A DNA stretch of 64,000 nt from Heterorhizobium halophytocola. Its GTDB lineage: Bacteria; Pseudomonadota; Alphaproteobacteria; Rhizobiales; Rhizobiaceae. The notes beneath the pieces were generated by a model. The model was not told the origin of the DNA and did not search any database. It worked only from the letters and a program-made list of their open reading frames with translations. Each line of letters begins with the position of its first letter. Position 1 is the first letter of the stretch. Of the stretch, positions 26,208 through 35,574 are shown piece by piece. Position numbers and translations under genes: made by a program. The stretch is from NCBI RefSeq assembly GCF_017873095.1, contig NZ_JAGGJU010000017.1:1-64000 (forward strand). The letters are read 5' to 3'.

Positions 26208-28061
26208 ATGAGAATTACGATTTCGCGAAGTCTGATGCTTTTTGCCGCGCTGCTCGTCATCGGCTTCGGCACGGCGCTCGGCATCACGGTCTATGCGCTG
26301 GAGAAACTGAAAATCGGCAGCGATGAATACCAGGCGATCGTCACAGCCAACGAACTGCTGACCGACACCACTTCGCCGGACCTATCCGCCCTCCTGCCCT
26401 TCCTGCTCGTCAAGGACATCAAGGCCCATCCGGAACGGCTGGTAGCCAATGCCGAGCGTCTGGCGACATTGCAGCAGCGTCACGCGACGCGTGAGAAATA
26501 CTGGGAAACCGCTTCGATTCCCGAGGCATTGCGCACCGAGATCGTCGATCGCCTGGAGCCCCGCGCCAAGGCCTTCTGGGACGAAGTGATGACCGCCTAT
26601 CTTCCGGCCGCGCACGCCGGCGACGAGCGCGCGCTGAAGGCCAGCATGGACCGTCTTGAAAAGGAGTACGAGGCCCAGGCCGTGGAAATCGCGGCCCTCG
26701 TCAAGGCCGCCCGCGCCTATACCGCGCAGGTGGAGAAAAACGGTGTCCATCACTCGGAGGTTCTCAACCGCATCGCGCTGTCGGTCAGCGGCGCCGCTTT
26801 CCTGGCGTTGTTTGCCGGCCTCTTCATCTTCCGTCAAAGGGCAATCTCGCCGTTGCAGGGCATCGCTGCCTATATGGGCGAGCTGTCCGCCGGCAACTAC
26901 CAGGCCGAAGTGCCGTACCGCGATCGCTCCGACGAAATCGGCGACATGGCGGAGGCAGTCGCGATCTTTCGCCAGGCCGGCATCGACAAGGAGCGCCTCT
27001 CCGCCGAGACCCGCAAGCTGGAGGCCGCCGCCGATGCGGAGCGCGCCGACCGCCTGGCGGCACAGATCCACGAGGCCGAATGCCTGCAAAAGGTGGTGAC
27101 CGATCTCGGCGCAGGCCTCGAACGTCTGTCGCGCTTCAACATCCGTTTCACCCTGGACGAGCCCTTCGAGCAGCGCTTCGAAGTGCTGCGCCACGACTTC
27201 AACAAATCGCTCGGCGTCTTCCAGGACTGCATGACCGAGGTGCTGAACAAGGCGCGTGAGATCGAGAACAACACGGTGTCGTTGCGCAGTTCCAGTGACC
27301 AGCTGTCCAAGCGCACCGAACAGCAGGCCGCGGCGCTGGAGGAGACGGCAGCTGCGCTGGAGGAGATCACCACCAATGTCCGGCTCTCTTCCGGGCGCGC
27401 GACAGAAACCCGCGAGAAGAGCCGCAGCGCGCACCGCAATGTCGAAAAATCGACGGCCGTGGTGCAGGACGCGATTGGCGCCATGGGCAGGATCGAGGAA
27501 GCCTCCGGCCAGATCGGCAAGATCACCAATGTGATCGACGAGATCGCCTTCCAGACCAACTTGCTGGCACTGAACGCTGGCGTCGAAGCCGCGCGTGCCG
27601 GCGATGCCGGCAAGGGTTTCGCCGTCGTTGCCCAGGAGGTTCGCGAACTGGCCCAGCGGTCTGCCGCGGCCGCCCGGGAGATCAAGGACCTGATCGACCG
27701 CTCGACGCAGGAAGTCGCGGGCGGCGTTGATCTCGTCCGCCGCACGGGGGCTGCCCTCGGCGAGATTGCCGACGACATCGGCAGCATCGCCCGGGATGTC
27801 GAAATGATCGCAGGCTCGGCCAACGAGCAGTCCGCCGGTCTTTCCGAGATCAATCAGGCGGTCAACCAGATGGACACGATCACCCAGCAGAATGCGGCCA
27901 TGGTCGAGGAAACCACCGCCGCCACCCATGCGCTCGAAGGCGAGGTCGCAACGCTGGTCAGGCTCGTCAGCCAGTTCGTCTTCAACCGTCGCCACAAGGT
28001 GCGCGACACGGAGAAAGATCGGGAAAAGACGGCCACCATACGCGGTCGGGCGGCCGCCTGA
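26208..28061 (+). CDS. methyl-accepting chemotaxis protein
   Basis: A 617-residue transducer. The first helix (8-30) and a second (about 190-208) bracket a periplasmic four-helix-type sensor domain. A HAMP domain follows (ISPLQGIAAYMGELSAGNYQAEVPYRDRSDEIGDMAEAV in outline), then the cytoplasmic signalling coiled coil with the conserved hairpin IDEIAFQTNLLALNAGVEAARAG, followed by GFAVVAQEVRELAQRSA. The ligand is unknown. It should feed CheA/CheW, which are encoded elsewhere. A GAGG site lies close before the ATG. Confidence 0.93.
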   Translation: MRITISRSLMLFAALLVIGFGTALGITVYALEKLKIGSDEYQAIVTANELLTDTTSPDLSALLPFLLVKDIKAHPERLVANAERLATLQQRHATREKYWETASIPEALRTEIVDRLEPRAKAFWDEVMTAYLPAAHAGDERALKASMDRLEKEYEAQAVEIAALVKAARAYTAQVEKNGVHHSEVLNRIALSVSGAAFLALFAGLFIFRQRAISPLQGIAAYMGELSAGNYQAEVPYRDRSDEIGDMAEAVAIFRQAGIDKERLSAETRKLEAAADAERADRLAAQIHEAECLQKVVTDLGAGLERLSRFNIRFTLDEPFEQRFEVLRHDFNKSLGVFQDCMTEVLNKAREIENNTVSLRSSSDQLSKRTEQQAAALEETAAALEEITTNVRLSSGRATETREKSRSAHRNVEKSTAVVQDAIGAMGRIEEASGQIGKITNVIDEIAFQTNLLALNAGVEAARAGDAGKGFAVVAQEVRELAQRSAAAAREIKDLIDRSTQEVAGGVDLVRRTGAALGEIADDIGSIARDVEMIAGSANEQSAGLSEINQAVNQMDTITQQNAAMVEETTAATHALEGEVATLVRLVSQFVFNRRHKVRDTEKDREKTATIRGRAAA

Positions 28062-28216
28062 CACCGCAAGCACAGGCAAGCTTTCCGCGGGCGGCATTTT
28101 GGCAACATCTGCGCCGCGGCCGCCCACAGATTCTGCAGTAAACGTATGAAAAGGAAACTTCTCGCCACATTCCCCGTTCAACCCTCGCACGGAAGTTGTG
28201 TGGACGAGGAATCGAT

Positions 28217-29521
28217 ATGCGGCAAAGACTTGAGCTTGCTATGGTGGTGATCTGCCTGATCGGCCTGACCGGCGTCAAGCTCCCGCGCAAGGGTCCTCTG
28301 CCCGCCCCGCGGCCGGATATCACCGAGACCGCAAGGCCGCAGGATCAGACGCCATCCGCCCCCGAACCCGCCGATGACACCGACAAACGGGCTGAGACGC
28401 CTGAGAGCGGATCGAAGGGCGAGAAGGACGCCGGGCCTGCGGAGCTGCCGGCCGACATTCCCCCACCGGTAGCAAAGCCGCAAACGCTGGCGAATGACGC
28501 CGGGCCAGCGAATAGCGAGGTCGAGGATGCGGTAAGCACGAATGCGTCGGAACCCGTCCGGCAGAGGGCTGCGCGGGCAGATGCCGAACACAAGGCCTGG
28601 TGCAAGGCCCGCTACAAATCCTATGACGAGAAGACCGACAGCTACCGCTCCTTCAGCGGCCGCGTCCGCCCCTGTCTTTCGCCGGCGCCCGAGCCGCCGC
28701 CCCCGACACCCGACAGCTCCACAAGCGACAACCCTGATGCTGCCAAGGACGATGCTGCGGAGGCCACCTCTGGCAAGGTCGAGGACCGCAAATCGGACGA
28801 AGCGGCTGCAAAGGCAGTGCAGGACGATAGCGCCACCGACAATGACGGCAAGGCGAGTTCCGACGACGCCAAAAAAGCGGATGGCGAAAAGACCGGGGAC
28901 GACAAAAGCGACACGGAAAAGCCGGCGCCCCCTCCACCGCCGCCACCGATCGAGGACGAGAACCTCGCGGCCTACGGCGCCTGCATCGTCGAACTGAAGA
29001 AGCTCGGCGCCGAATTTGCCGAGGAACCGCGCATCGACGGCGGCAATGGCTGCGGCATCGACAAGCCGATCAAGCTCTCCAGGGTGCTGCCCGGCATTTC
29101 CGTGTCGCCGGCGGCCACGGTGCGCTGCGAGACCGCGCTGGAGCTTGCCCGCATGACCCGCGATTTCGTCATTCCGGCCGCCAAGGTCGGTCTGTCCGGC
29201 AAGCCGAAACTCACCTCGATCAACCAGGCCTCCAGCTATGTCTGCCGCAACCGCGACAGCCTTGCCGATGCCAAGATGTCCGAACACGCCAAGGGCAATG
29301 CGATCGACATCGCCTCCCTGAGTTTCGGCAAGACCACCGTGCCGATGCGGATCATCGAACCGAAGGAAAGCACGATCGAGGCGAGCTTCCAGCGCGCCAT
29401 CGACAAGATCGCCTGCCTGTTCTTCTCCACCGTGCTGGCGCCGGGAGCCGACGTCTACCACAAGGACCACATGCATCTCGACGTCATCCACCGCTCGAGC
29501 GGCTACCGCATCTGCCAGTGA
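28217..29521 (+). CDS. extensin-like C-terminal-domain protein with long charged linker
   Basis: The ATG at 28217 follows GAGGA by six bases and gives 434 residues. An N-terminal hydrophobic segment (LAMVVICLIGLTGV) is probably a signal peptide or anchor. Residues about 25-250 are low-complexity, rich in Pro, Ala, Asp, Glu and Lys, with a small cysteine-containing island near 122-155. The last 185 residues are the bacterial extensin-like C-terminal domain, related to D-Ala-D-Ala carboxypeptidases/LAS enzymes. Candidate zinc ligands are in SEHAKGNAIDIA and DHMHLDV. I infer a periplasmic murein-related role. Confidence 0.85.
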   Translation: MRQRLELAMVVICLIGLTGVKLPRKGPLPAPRPDITETARPQDQTPSAPEPADDTDKRAETPESGSKGEKDAGPAELPADIPPPVAKPQTLANDAGPANSEVEDAVSTNASEPVRQRAARADAEHKAWCKARYKSYDEKTDSYRSFSGRVRPCLSPAPEPPPPTPDSSTSDNPDAAKDDAAEATSGKVEDRKSDEAAAKAVQDDSATDNDGKASSDDAKKADGEKTGDDKSDTEKPAPPPPPPPIEDENLAAYGACIVELKKLGAEFAEEPRIDGGNGCGIDKPIKLSRVLPGISVSPAATVRCETALELARMTRDFVIPAAKVGLSGKPKLTSINQASSYVCRNRDSLADAKMSEHAKGNAIDIASLSFGKTTVPMRIIEPKESTIEASFQRAIDKIACLFFSTVLAPGADVYHKDHMHLDVIHRSSGYRICQ

Positions 29522-29764
29522 GGGAATGCCCTCAACCGCCGACGGTGTATCCTCTCGTCGCCGGCGGCCCGGCAATCTGCCGGCGGAAAGCCGCCCCTTG
29601 GCCTTCGGACATCTCCAGCAGAAGGCACTAGAAAAGGGAGCGCGACGGACTCCGGGCGTGACGGCTCACGGATCCGCCGGGCGTTTCCGCCAGGCGTGCG
29701 GCTTGATCAGCAAAAGCCGCTATCGCGCCGCCGGCCGGGCAGACAGCGAACCGGCACGTAATGC

Positions 29765-31435
29765 CTAGAACAGCCCCTCGACCATGCCCTCGGCATTGAT
29801 CGCGATGCGCTCGGCGGCGGGGGTGCGCGGCAGGCCCGGCATGGTCATGATGTCGCCGGTGATCGCCACCACGAAGCCCGCGCCCGCCGAGAGACGCACC
29901 TCGCGCACATGCACGACATGCCCCTCCGGCGCGCCGAGCGCCGACGGATCCGTCGAAAACGAATACTGGGTCTTGGCCATGCAGACCGGAAGCTTTCCGT
30001 AGCCGGCCGCTTCGAACATCGCCAGCTGGTCTGTGGCCGCCCGGTCGAAGGTGACGGTGCCGGCCCGGTAGATTTCGCGCGCGACCGTCTTCACCTTCTC
30101 GACCAGCGACATCTCCTCCGGATAAAGCGGCTTGAAGTCGGCCGTACCGCCATCGGCAAGCTCGGCCACCTTGCGCGCCAGATCCTCGATGCCGGCCGAA
30201 CCGTTTGCCCAGTGCCGGCAAAGGACAGCCTCGACGCCCTCGGCCTCGGCCGCCGCCTTGACCACGGCAATCTCGGCATCGGTATCGCTGACGAAATGGT
30301 TGATCGCGACGATCACCGGCACGCCGAACTTCTTCACGTTTTCGATATGCCGGCGCAGATTGACCGAGCCCCGTTCGACGGCCCCGACATTCTCGGTCCC
30401 GAGCGCGGTCTTGGCCACGCCGCCATTCATCTTCAGCGCCCGCACGGTGGCGACGATCACGGTCGCTGCCGGGCGCAGTCCGGCCTCGCGGCACTTGATG
30501 TCGAAGAATTTCTCCGCCCCGAGATCGGCCCCGAACCCGGCTTCCGTCACCACGTAATCGGCAAGCTTCAGCGCCGTGCGCGTCGCGATCACCGAATTGC
30601 AGCCATGCGCGATATTGGCAAACGGGCCGCCATGGACAAAGGCCGGATTGTTTTCCAGAGTCTGCACCAGGTTCGGCTGCATCGCCTGCTTCAACAGCAC
30701 CGCCATGGCGCCGTCGGCCTTCAGGTCGCGGGCAAAGACGGGGCTCTTGTCGGTACGGTAGCCGATGATGATCGCGCCCAGCCGCTGTTCCAGGTCGTCG
30801 AGATCCTGGGCCAGACAGAGGATTGCCATCACCTCCGACGCCACCGTGATGTCGAAGCCGGTCTCGCGCGGATAGCCGTTGGCCGGGCCGCCCAGTGACG
30901 AGACGATGTCGCGCAGCGCCCGGTCGTTCATGTCGAGCACGCGCCGCCAGGTCACCCGGCGACTGTCGATGCCGAGCGCATTGCCCCAGTGGATATGATT
31001 GTCGATCATCGCCGACAGCAGATTGTGGGCGCTGGTGATCGCGTGGAAGTCGCCGGTGAAGTGAAGGTTGATATCCTCCATCGGGATGACCTGCGCATAG
31101 CCGCCGCCGGCCGCCCCGCCCTTGACCCCGAAACAGGGACCGAGCGAGGGTTCGCGCACGCAGATCGCCGCCTTGCGGCCGATCCGGTTCAGCCCGTCGC
31201 CGAGCCCGACGGTCGTCGTCGTCTTGCCCTCGCCGGCCGGCGTCGGGTTGATCGCCGTCACCAGAATGAGCTTGCCGTCCGGCCTGTCCCTCAGCGAGCG
31301 GATGAAGGCATCGCTGACCTTGGCCTTGTCGTGGCCGAACGGGACGAGCGCGTCTGCCGGGATCTCAAGTCTCGCGCCGATCTCGAAGATGGGCCGGGCG
31401 GTCGCCGCGCGGGCGATCTCGATATCCGATGTCAT
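29765..31435 (-). CDS. fhs: formate--tetrahydrofolate ligase
   Basis: The 556-residue protein matches Fhs along its full length, with the ATP-binding NPTPAGEGKTTTTVGL and TEAGFGADLGAEKFFDIKCR. It joins formate to tetrahydrofolate with ATP hydrolysis, giving 10-formyl-THF for one-carbon metabolism. AAAGGACAAGC precedes the ATG at 31435. It stands alone, divergent from the luxR gene. Confidence 0.96.
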   Translation of the reverse strand: MTSDIEIARAATARPIFEIGARLEIPADALVPFGHDKAKVSDAFIRSLRDRPDGKLILVTAINPTPAGEGKTTTTVGLGDGLNRIGRKAAICVREPSLGPCFGVKGGAAGGGYAQVIPMEDINLHFTGDFHAITSAHNLLSAMIDNHIHWGNALGIDSRRVTWRRVLDMNDRALRDIVSSLGGPANGYPRETGFDITVASEVMAILCLAQDLDDLEQRLGAIIIGYRTDKSPVFARDLKADGAMAVLLKQAMQPNLVQTLENNPAFVHGGPFANIAHGCNSVIATRTALKLADYVVTEAGFGADLGAEKFFDIKCREAGLRPAATVIVATVRALKMNGGVAKTALGTENVGAVERGSVNLRRHIENVKKFGVPVIVAINHFVSDTDAEIAVVKAAAEAEGVEAVLCRHWANGSAGIEDLARKVAELADGGTADFKPLYPEEMSLVEKVKTVAREIYRAGTVTFDRAATDQLAMFEAAGYGKLPVCMAKTQYSFSTDPSALGAPEGHVVHVREVRLSAGAGFVVAITGDIMTMPGLPRTPAAERIAINAEGMVEGLF

Positions 31436-31679
31436 GCTTGTCCTTTCGAAGCGGCACGGGAGGTAGACGGCTGCGGATGCAGGGCCGGCCGGGCTACGGC
31501 TGTCAAAGCGATTGCAAAAACGCCGCAATCAGACAAGACTATTGCCTCGCAGCGGCGTTCGAATTGGCAAATTACCCTTGGAAAACCGGTGAGCATCGAC
31601 TCCGGGGCTTGGGGGTTGCGCGCATTCGCCCTCTTGCCTGACAGCCGCCAGGCGCGATAAATTCGCTTACCCCAATGAA

Positions 31680-31696
31680 CCAAAGGTCACCTTTGG
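31680..31696. promoter_or_regulatory. 17-bp perfect inverted repeat between fhs and luxR
   Basis: CCAAAGGT, one base, then ACCTTTGG. A third CCAAA half lies 15 bases on. It sits 95 bases before the LuxR start. Its size and symmetry suit a dimeric regulator; the binding protein is unknown. Confidence 0.5.
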
Positions 31697-31741
31697 GGAA
31701 CCAAACGTCAAGAAAGTGCTGGCATTCGGAACGTGATGCTA

Positions 31742-31756
31742 TAACTGTGCCAGTTA
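31742..31756. promoter_or_regulatory. 15-bp inverted repeat close to the luxR start
   Basis: TAACTG, TGC, CAGTTA, 35 bases before the LuxR start codon. A related element, TAACTGACTGTTA, occurs at 32507-32519, just before the next gene, overlapping the luxR stop. The repeated motif suggests autoregulation, which is inference. Confidence 0.45.
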
Positions 31757-31790
31757 ACATACCTCATTTTGTCAAGTTTCGAAAAAACGG

Positions 31791-32513
31791 ATGAACATTG
31801 ACGACCATCAGGCGCTGCTGCGGCCCGAGATAGAGGCGTCTCGCAATCGCCCGGAATTCATGGAAGCGATGAAAGGCGTTCTCGCCGATCATGGCCTCGA
31901 CCATGTGACCATTTTCGTCTGCCCCGACGAAAACGACGTGCTTCTGGCGCCGCTGGTGCAGGAGAGCACGCTTCCCGTCCAGTTCGTCCGCGAATTCGAC
32001 CGCAACCATTATGTGCGGATCTGCCCGGTCCTGCCGCGCGTCAACGATTCGATCATGCCCTATATGTGGCACCTCGATCACCGCGAACCGCATCTGGTCT
32101 ATGATTGCGCTGACGAGATGAAGGATCTGCTGCGGCGCTATTCGCTGATCATCGGCGCGCTGGTACCGCTAACCTCGGTGGACGGCACCCGTTTCATCAT
32201 CCGCTATGACGGTGACCGACCGCCGCTCGATCCGACCGAATTCAGCCGGATGATCCTGGCTTCCATCCATCTGTTCGACCGGTTCGACCAGATCCGCCGC
32301 ACCGAAGCCTCGGCGCCGACCAGCCTGTCGACCCGTGAACTCGAAGTCGTCCGCTGGACGGCCCAGGGCAAGACCTCCGTCGAGATCGGCCAGATCCTTT
32401 CGCTCTCCGACCATACCGTCAACGCCTACATGACCAATGCCATGCGCAAGCTCGACAGCGTCAACCGCACGCAATTGGTGGCAAAGGCCATCCGGATGAA
32501 GCTTATTAACTGA
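31791..32513 (+). CDS. LuxR-family transcriptional regulator
   Basis: The 240-residue protein ends in a clear LuxR/GerE helix-turn-helix (LSTRELEVVRWTAQGKTSVEIGQILSLSDHTVNAYMTNAMRKL, about 175-222). The N-terminal 165 residues have the size and position of an autoinducer-binding-like domain, but I cannot see the acyl-homoserine-lactone contact residues with confidence, and no luxI lies in the window. The ribosome site is weak. A PAS protein follows 26 bases later and is probably co-transcribed. Confidence 0.82.
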   Translation: MNIDDHQALLRPEIEASRNRPEFMEAMKGVLADHGLDHVTIFVCPDENDVLLAPLVQESTLPVQFVREFDRNHYVRICPVLPRVNDSIMPYMWHLDHREPHLVYDCADEMKDLLRRYSLIIGALVPLTSVDGTRFIIRYDGDRPPLDPTEFSRMILASIHLFDRFDQIRRTEASAPTSLSTRELEVVRWTAQGKTSVEIGQILSLSDHTVNAYMTNAMRKLDSVNRTQLVAKAIRMKLIN

Positions 32514-32539
32514 CTGTTATCTATGTTCAGCTTAGTTAG

Positions 32540-33025
32540 ATGTCGCTGAACAAGGAGACTGTCCGCGTGCCATTGCGCTTCGATCACATCGCCGAACGCG
32601 CTTTCGATGACCCGAAGGCGGTCGGGCTGAGCCCGCAGGAAGCGATCGAACTGATGTCGGCCTTTCGCCGCTGCGGCTATTTCCGCGTCGATCTGGAAAC
32701 CGGCCTTTGCTACGGCACACCCGATCTCTTCGACATCTTCGGCATCGAAGAGCCGACGGGCACGATCAATCTCAAGCAGGTGGGCGAGCGGATCCATCCC
32801 GACGACCTGCCGATGGTGCTGCAGAGTTTCGAGCGCACCAGCCTACACGGCGGGGTATTCCACAGCATCTACCGGGTGAAATGGCATACCGGCAAGGATT
32901 ACGGCTATGTCCGCACCTGCGGCAGGTTCCGCCCGACGGCGGATGGATCGGGAGAGATCGTCGGCACCACCTACGAATTCTTCGAGCACCTGCGCACGGC
33001 CGCCTTTCTGACGCCAGGCGACTGA
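32540..33025 (+). CDS. stand-alone PAS-domain protein
   Basis: 161 residues, essentially a single PAS_3 fold: GYFRVDLETGLCYGTPDLFDIFGI, HPDDLPMVLQSFER, YRVKWHTGKDYGYVRTCGRF and GEIVGTTYEF. No output domain is present. Small PAS proteins beside LuxR regulators are seen in rhizobia; it may bind a ligand and contact the LuxR protein, but this is inference. The start is the ATG at 32540. Confidence 0.8.
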   Translation: MSLNKETVRVPLRFDHIAERAFDDPKAVGLSPQEAIELMSAFRRCGYFRVDLETGLCYGTPDLFDIFGIEEPTGTINLKQVGERIHPDDLPMVLQSFERTSLHGGVFHSIYRVKWHTGKDYGYVRTCGRFRPTADGSGEIVGTTYEFFEHLRTAAFLTPGD

Positions 33026-33089
33026 GGCATCCCGACAACGGGGCTTGGCAACCGACGGCCGCGAGGCGCCGGGCGCCTGCATCCGCCCG

Positions 33090-34199
33090 TCAGCGGTCGA
33101 GCACGTTTTTGAGGTCGACCAGGTTGGAGCGCACCCGCAGCACGTAAAAGCCCATGGTCGCCAGATGGGTCGGCATCAGCCAGCCATCCTCCGCACCGTT
33201 CGAGATGATCGCCGGCTGCACCCGAAGCGCGCCCTTCAGCTGGTTGTCCATCTGGTCCCAGACCGTGCCGAGCTTGCGCTGGTCGACGACGTCGCGGAAA
33301 TCGGCGCGCGCGGCCGTCAGGATGGCGTATTGAGCGTAGAGCTGGCCGTAGGAAAACCAGAACCGGTCGTCGGCCCGGGTGTCGAACCAGCCGGAATTGA
33401 ATTCTTCCGACCGCCGCCGCAGGATGTCCGAGGTATTGCCGAGATCGCTTCCCAGCCGGTCCAGCAGCTGGATCAGGTTGTCGGCGCGCGCGTCGAACAC
33501 CGACTTGCAGGTTTCCAGATCGGAGTTGAACTTGCGCCAGCTGTTGATCGAGGCGCGGTAATAGCTCGGCGTCGGCGTCTTGAAGCCGAACGGGTCGAGG
33601 CCGAAATACCAGGTACCCTCATCGAACTGCATGTTGCCGCGCGCGTCCTGCAGGTCCGAATTGATCCCCGAGGTGCCGCGCACGCGTCCCAGATTGTCGG
33701 CCGCCTCATTGCTGACCCGCCGCACGACCTGCATCACGCCGCGCTGGAACGAAGCCTTGTTGTCGAAGAATGGCGTATGGTCCCAGTCGACGCCGAAAAA
33801 GCCGAGCTTGTAGAGCAGCGTCGAGGAAATCCAGGCGTTCTGGTTGACCGTCATGTCCGTCAGGTCGGCGGCAACGGTGACGATCGCCGAATTCTGGCAG
33901 GTGTTCGCGGCACCGGGCACCGCCTCCCCGGCCGCGACCGGCCGCGCGGCGAAATCATATTTGGCGACCATATTGGTGTCGAAACCGTACCACACCTGGG
34001 TGCGCCAGAAGAACCAGCCATAGCAGACGACCAGCAGCAGCAGGAGCAGGATGATCGGCGCGCGAATGATCCAGCTGCGATCGCGATACCAGCCATGGGC
34101 GGCCATGAAAGGCCAGGCTATCCACGCGACCAGCAGCCCGAGGCCCCGTCCGATTGCGGCAAAGACACGCTGGAAAAACGCGGTGATCGGATCGAGCAT
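33090..34199 (-). CDS. DUF2333-family membrane protein
   Basis: The 369-residue product has a hydrophobic N-terminus with helices at about 15-30 and 46-65, then a large domain rich in conserved aromatic and charged residues (YGFDTNMVAKYDF, INSWRKFNSDLETCKSVFDARADNLI in part, FWFSYGQLYAQYAIL). I place it in DUF2333, a family of unknown function that is probably periplasmic. GGAGAGGACC lies before the ATG at 34199. The band-7 gene upstream is 194 bases away on the same strand. Confidence 0.8.
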   Translation of the reverse strand: MLDPITAFFQRVFAAIGRGLGLLVAWIAWPFMAAHGWYRDRSWIIRAPIILLLLLLVVCYGWFFWRTQVWYGFDTNMVAKYDFAARPVAAGEAVPGAANTCQNSAIVTVAADLTDMTVNQNAWISSTLLYKLGFFGVDWDHTPFFDNKASFQRGVMQVVRRVSNEAADNLGRVRGTSGINSDLQDARGNMQFDEGTWYFGLDPFGFKTPTPSYYRASINSWRKFNSDLETCKSVFDARADNLIQLLDRLGSDLGNTSDILRRRSEEFNSGWFDTRADDRFWFSYGQLYAQYAILTAARADFRDVVDQRKLGTVWDQMDNQLKGALRVQPAIISNGAEDGWLMPTHLATMGFYVLRVRSNLVDLKNVLDR

Positions 34200-34392
34200 T
34201 GCAGGTCCTCTCCTGTTCGCAAACGGGCGGTCGACGGCCATCCCGCATTGCACATAGGTCGCCCCGCGCGGCAATGCAACTCACAGCCCTTGCCCCGCCG
34301 GCCGGTCCCTGCCCCTGCCGCCCGGAAAAGGCGCAAGAAAAGCCCTACGCGACGATCGCCGCGCAGGGCTCGAACCCTGCTGGACGACCGGC

Positions 34393-35304
34393 CTACTTCA
34401 CGCCGATGAAGGGCAAGGTCGCCGCGGGCACCATGGTCTGCGGCAGCTTGCCGTCCCACCGCTCGGCAGCCGTCAGGTTGATCAGCGAGGGATTGTCGCG
34501 CAATGCGGCCCCCTTGGCGCGGATCGCGTCGGCCTCCGCATCGCCGGCAAGCCGGGTCGCCGCCGCATTGGCTTCGGCCTCGGCCCGCACCGCGTCGGCA
34601 TTGGCGTTGGCCTTGGTCACGGTGATCTCGGCCTGCACCTTTTCGCGCTCGGCGTTCTGCCGAAGCTTCTGCACCTCGACCTCGGCCAGCATGCGGTTTT
34701 CGATCGACTGCTCATAGGCATCCGAGAAATCGATATTCTCGATCTGCACGCTTTCGATCAGCACCGGCCCGCCGATCGCATTGCGGATCGCGTCGGACAC
34801 CTGCGCATTGAGCTTGCTGCGCTCCTGAATGGCCGTGACCGCATTGAACTGGCCGAACACGTTCTTCGTCTGCTCGAACACCCGGCGGTCGATCAAGCGG
34901 TCAACGAGCCCCTGCTCCGAGCCGTATTCGGCATAGATCTGTTCCACCTTGTCCGACGGCAGACGGTAGTTCACCGACAGTCGGATCGTTGCCGGCTGCT
35001 GGTCGCGCGAATAGGACTGCACATCATCGTAGATCTGCGCGCGGCTCTGCACGCTGATCTTCACCACCTTGTCGAGCAGCGGGATCTTGAAGCCGAGGCC
35101 GGGCTGGGCGGTACCGACCACGGCGCCGGTACGCAGGATGACGCCGCGTTCCCCCTGGTCCACCGTGTAGAAGGACGCGGTCAGCACAATCAGCACGATA
35201 AGGCCCGCGGCAAGCATCAGCACGACGGCGGCAAACGACCGGTTGACGCGCCCGCCCGAGGGTGGCCGGGCATCCTTGTTGCGCACCTGTTCGATGGTGG
35301 TCAT
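34393..35304 (-). CDS. SPFH/band-7 (prohibitin-like) membrane protein
   Basis: 303 residues with one N-terminal transmembrane helix (about 25-46), then a prohibitin-type SPFH domain (YTVDQGERGVILRTGAVVG, FKIPLLDKVVKISVQSRAQ) and a long helical segment (195-265) rich in Ala, Glu and Lys that should form a coiled coil. Proteins of this kind oligomerise in the membrane and modulate proteases or membrane domains. GAGAGGAATATC precedes the ATG. No NfeD partner is adjacent. Confidence 0.9.
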   Translation of the reverse strand: MTTIEQVRNKDARPPSGGRVNRSFAAVVLMLAAGLIVLIVLTASFYTVDQGERGVILRTGAVVGTAQPGLGFKIPLLDKVVKISVQSRAQIYDDVQSYSRDQQPATIRLSVNYRLPSDKVEQIYAEYGSEQGLVDRLIDRRVFEQTKNVFGQFNAVTAIQERSKLNAQVSDAIRNAIGGPVLIESVQIENIDFSDAYEQSIENRMLAEVEVQKLRQNAEREKVQAEITVTKANANADAVRAEAEANAAATRLAGDAEADAIRAKGAALRDNPSLINLTAAERWDGKLPQTMVPAATLPFIGVK

Positions 35305-35574
35305 GATATTCCTCTCCGGATTGGGGTTTTCGGCGTGACCGGGACGTCCCCGCCCGATGACACCGGTTGAAATTCTGATCGGCAAACCGCCTTGCGGCCT
35401 GCGCCGTCGGCAACGGACCGTCGACGGCATCAAGCGCCGGGGCCACGCTCTGGACGAACAGCGCCGGGCACCGTACAGGTAGCCCACTGCCTATCCCGCC
35501 ATATCCCGCCATATATTGAAAAAACGTTTCCCGAACGAGACTTGTCGACCGCCTTCGGGGCGAAGCCTTCGCAG

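Noticed and set aside
26041..26287. Longer minus-strand frame ending in the trpL codons
   Set aside because: Only the last 15 codons are the leader peptide; the promoter maps inside the longer frame, so the upstream part is not translated.
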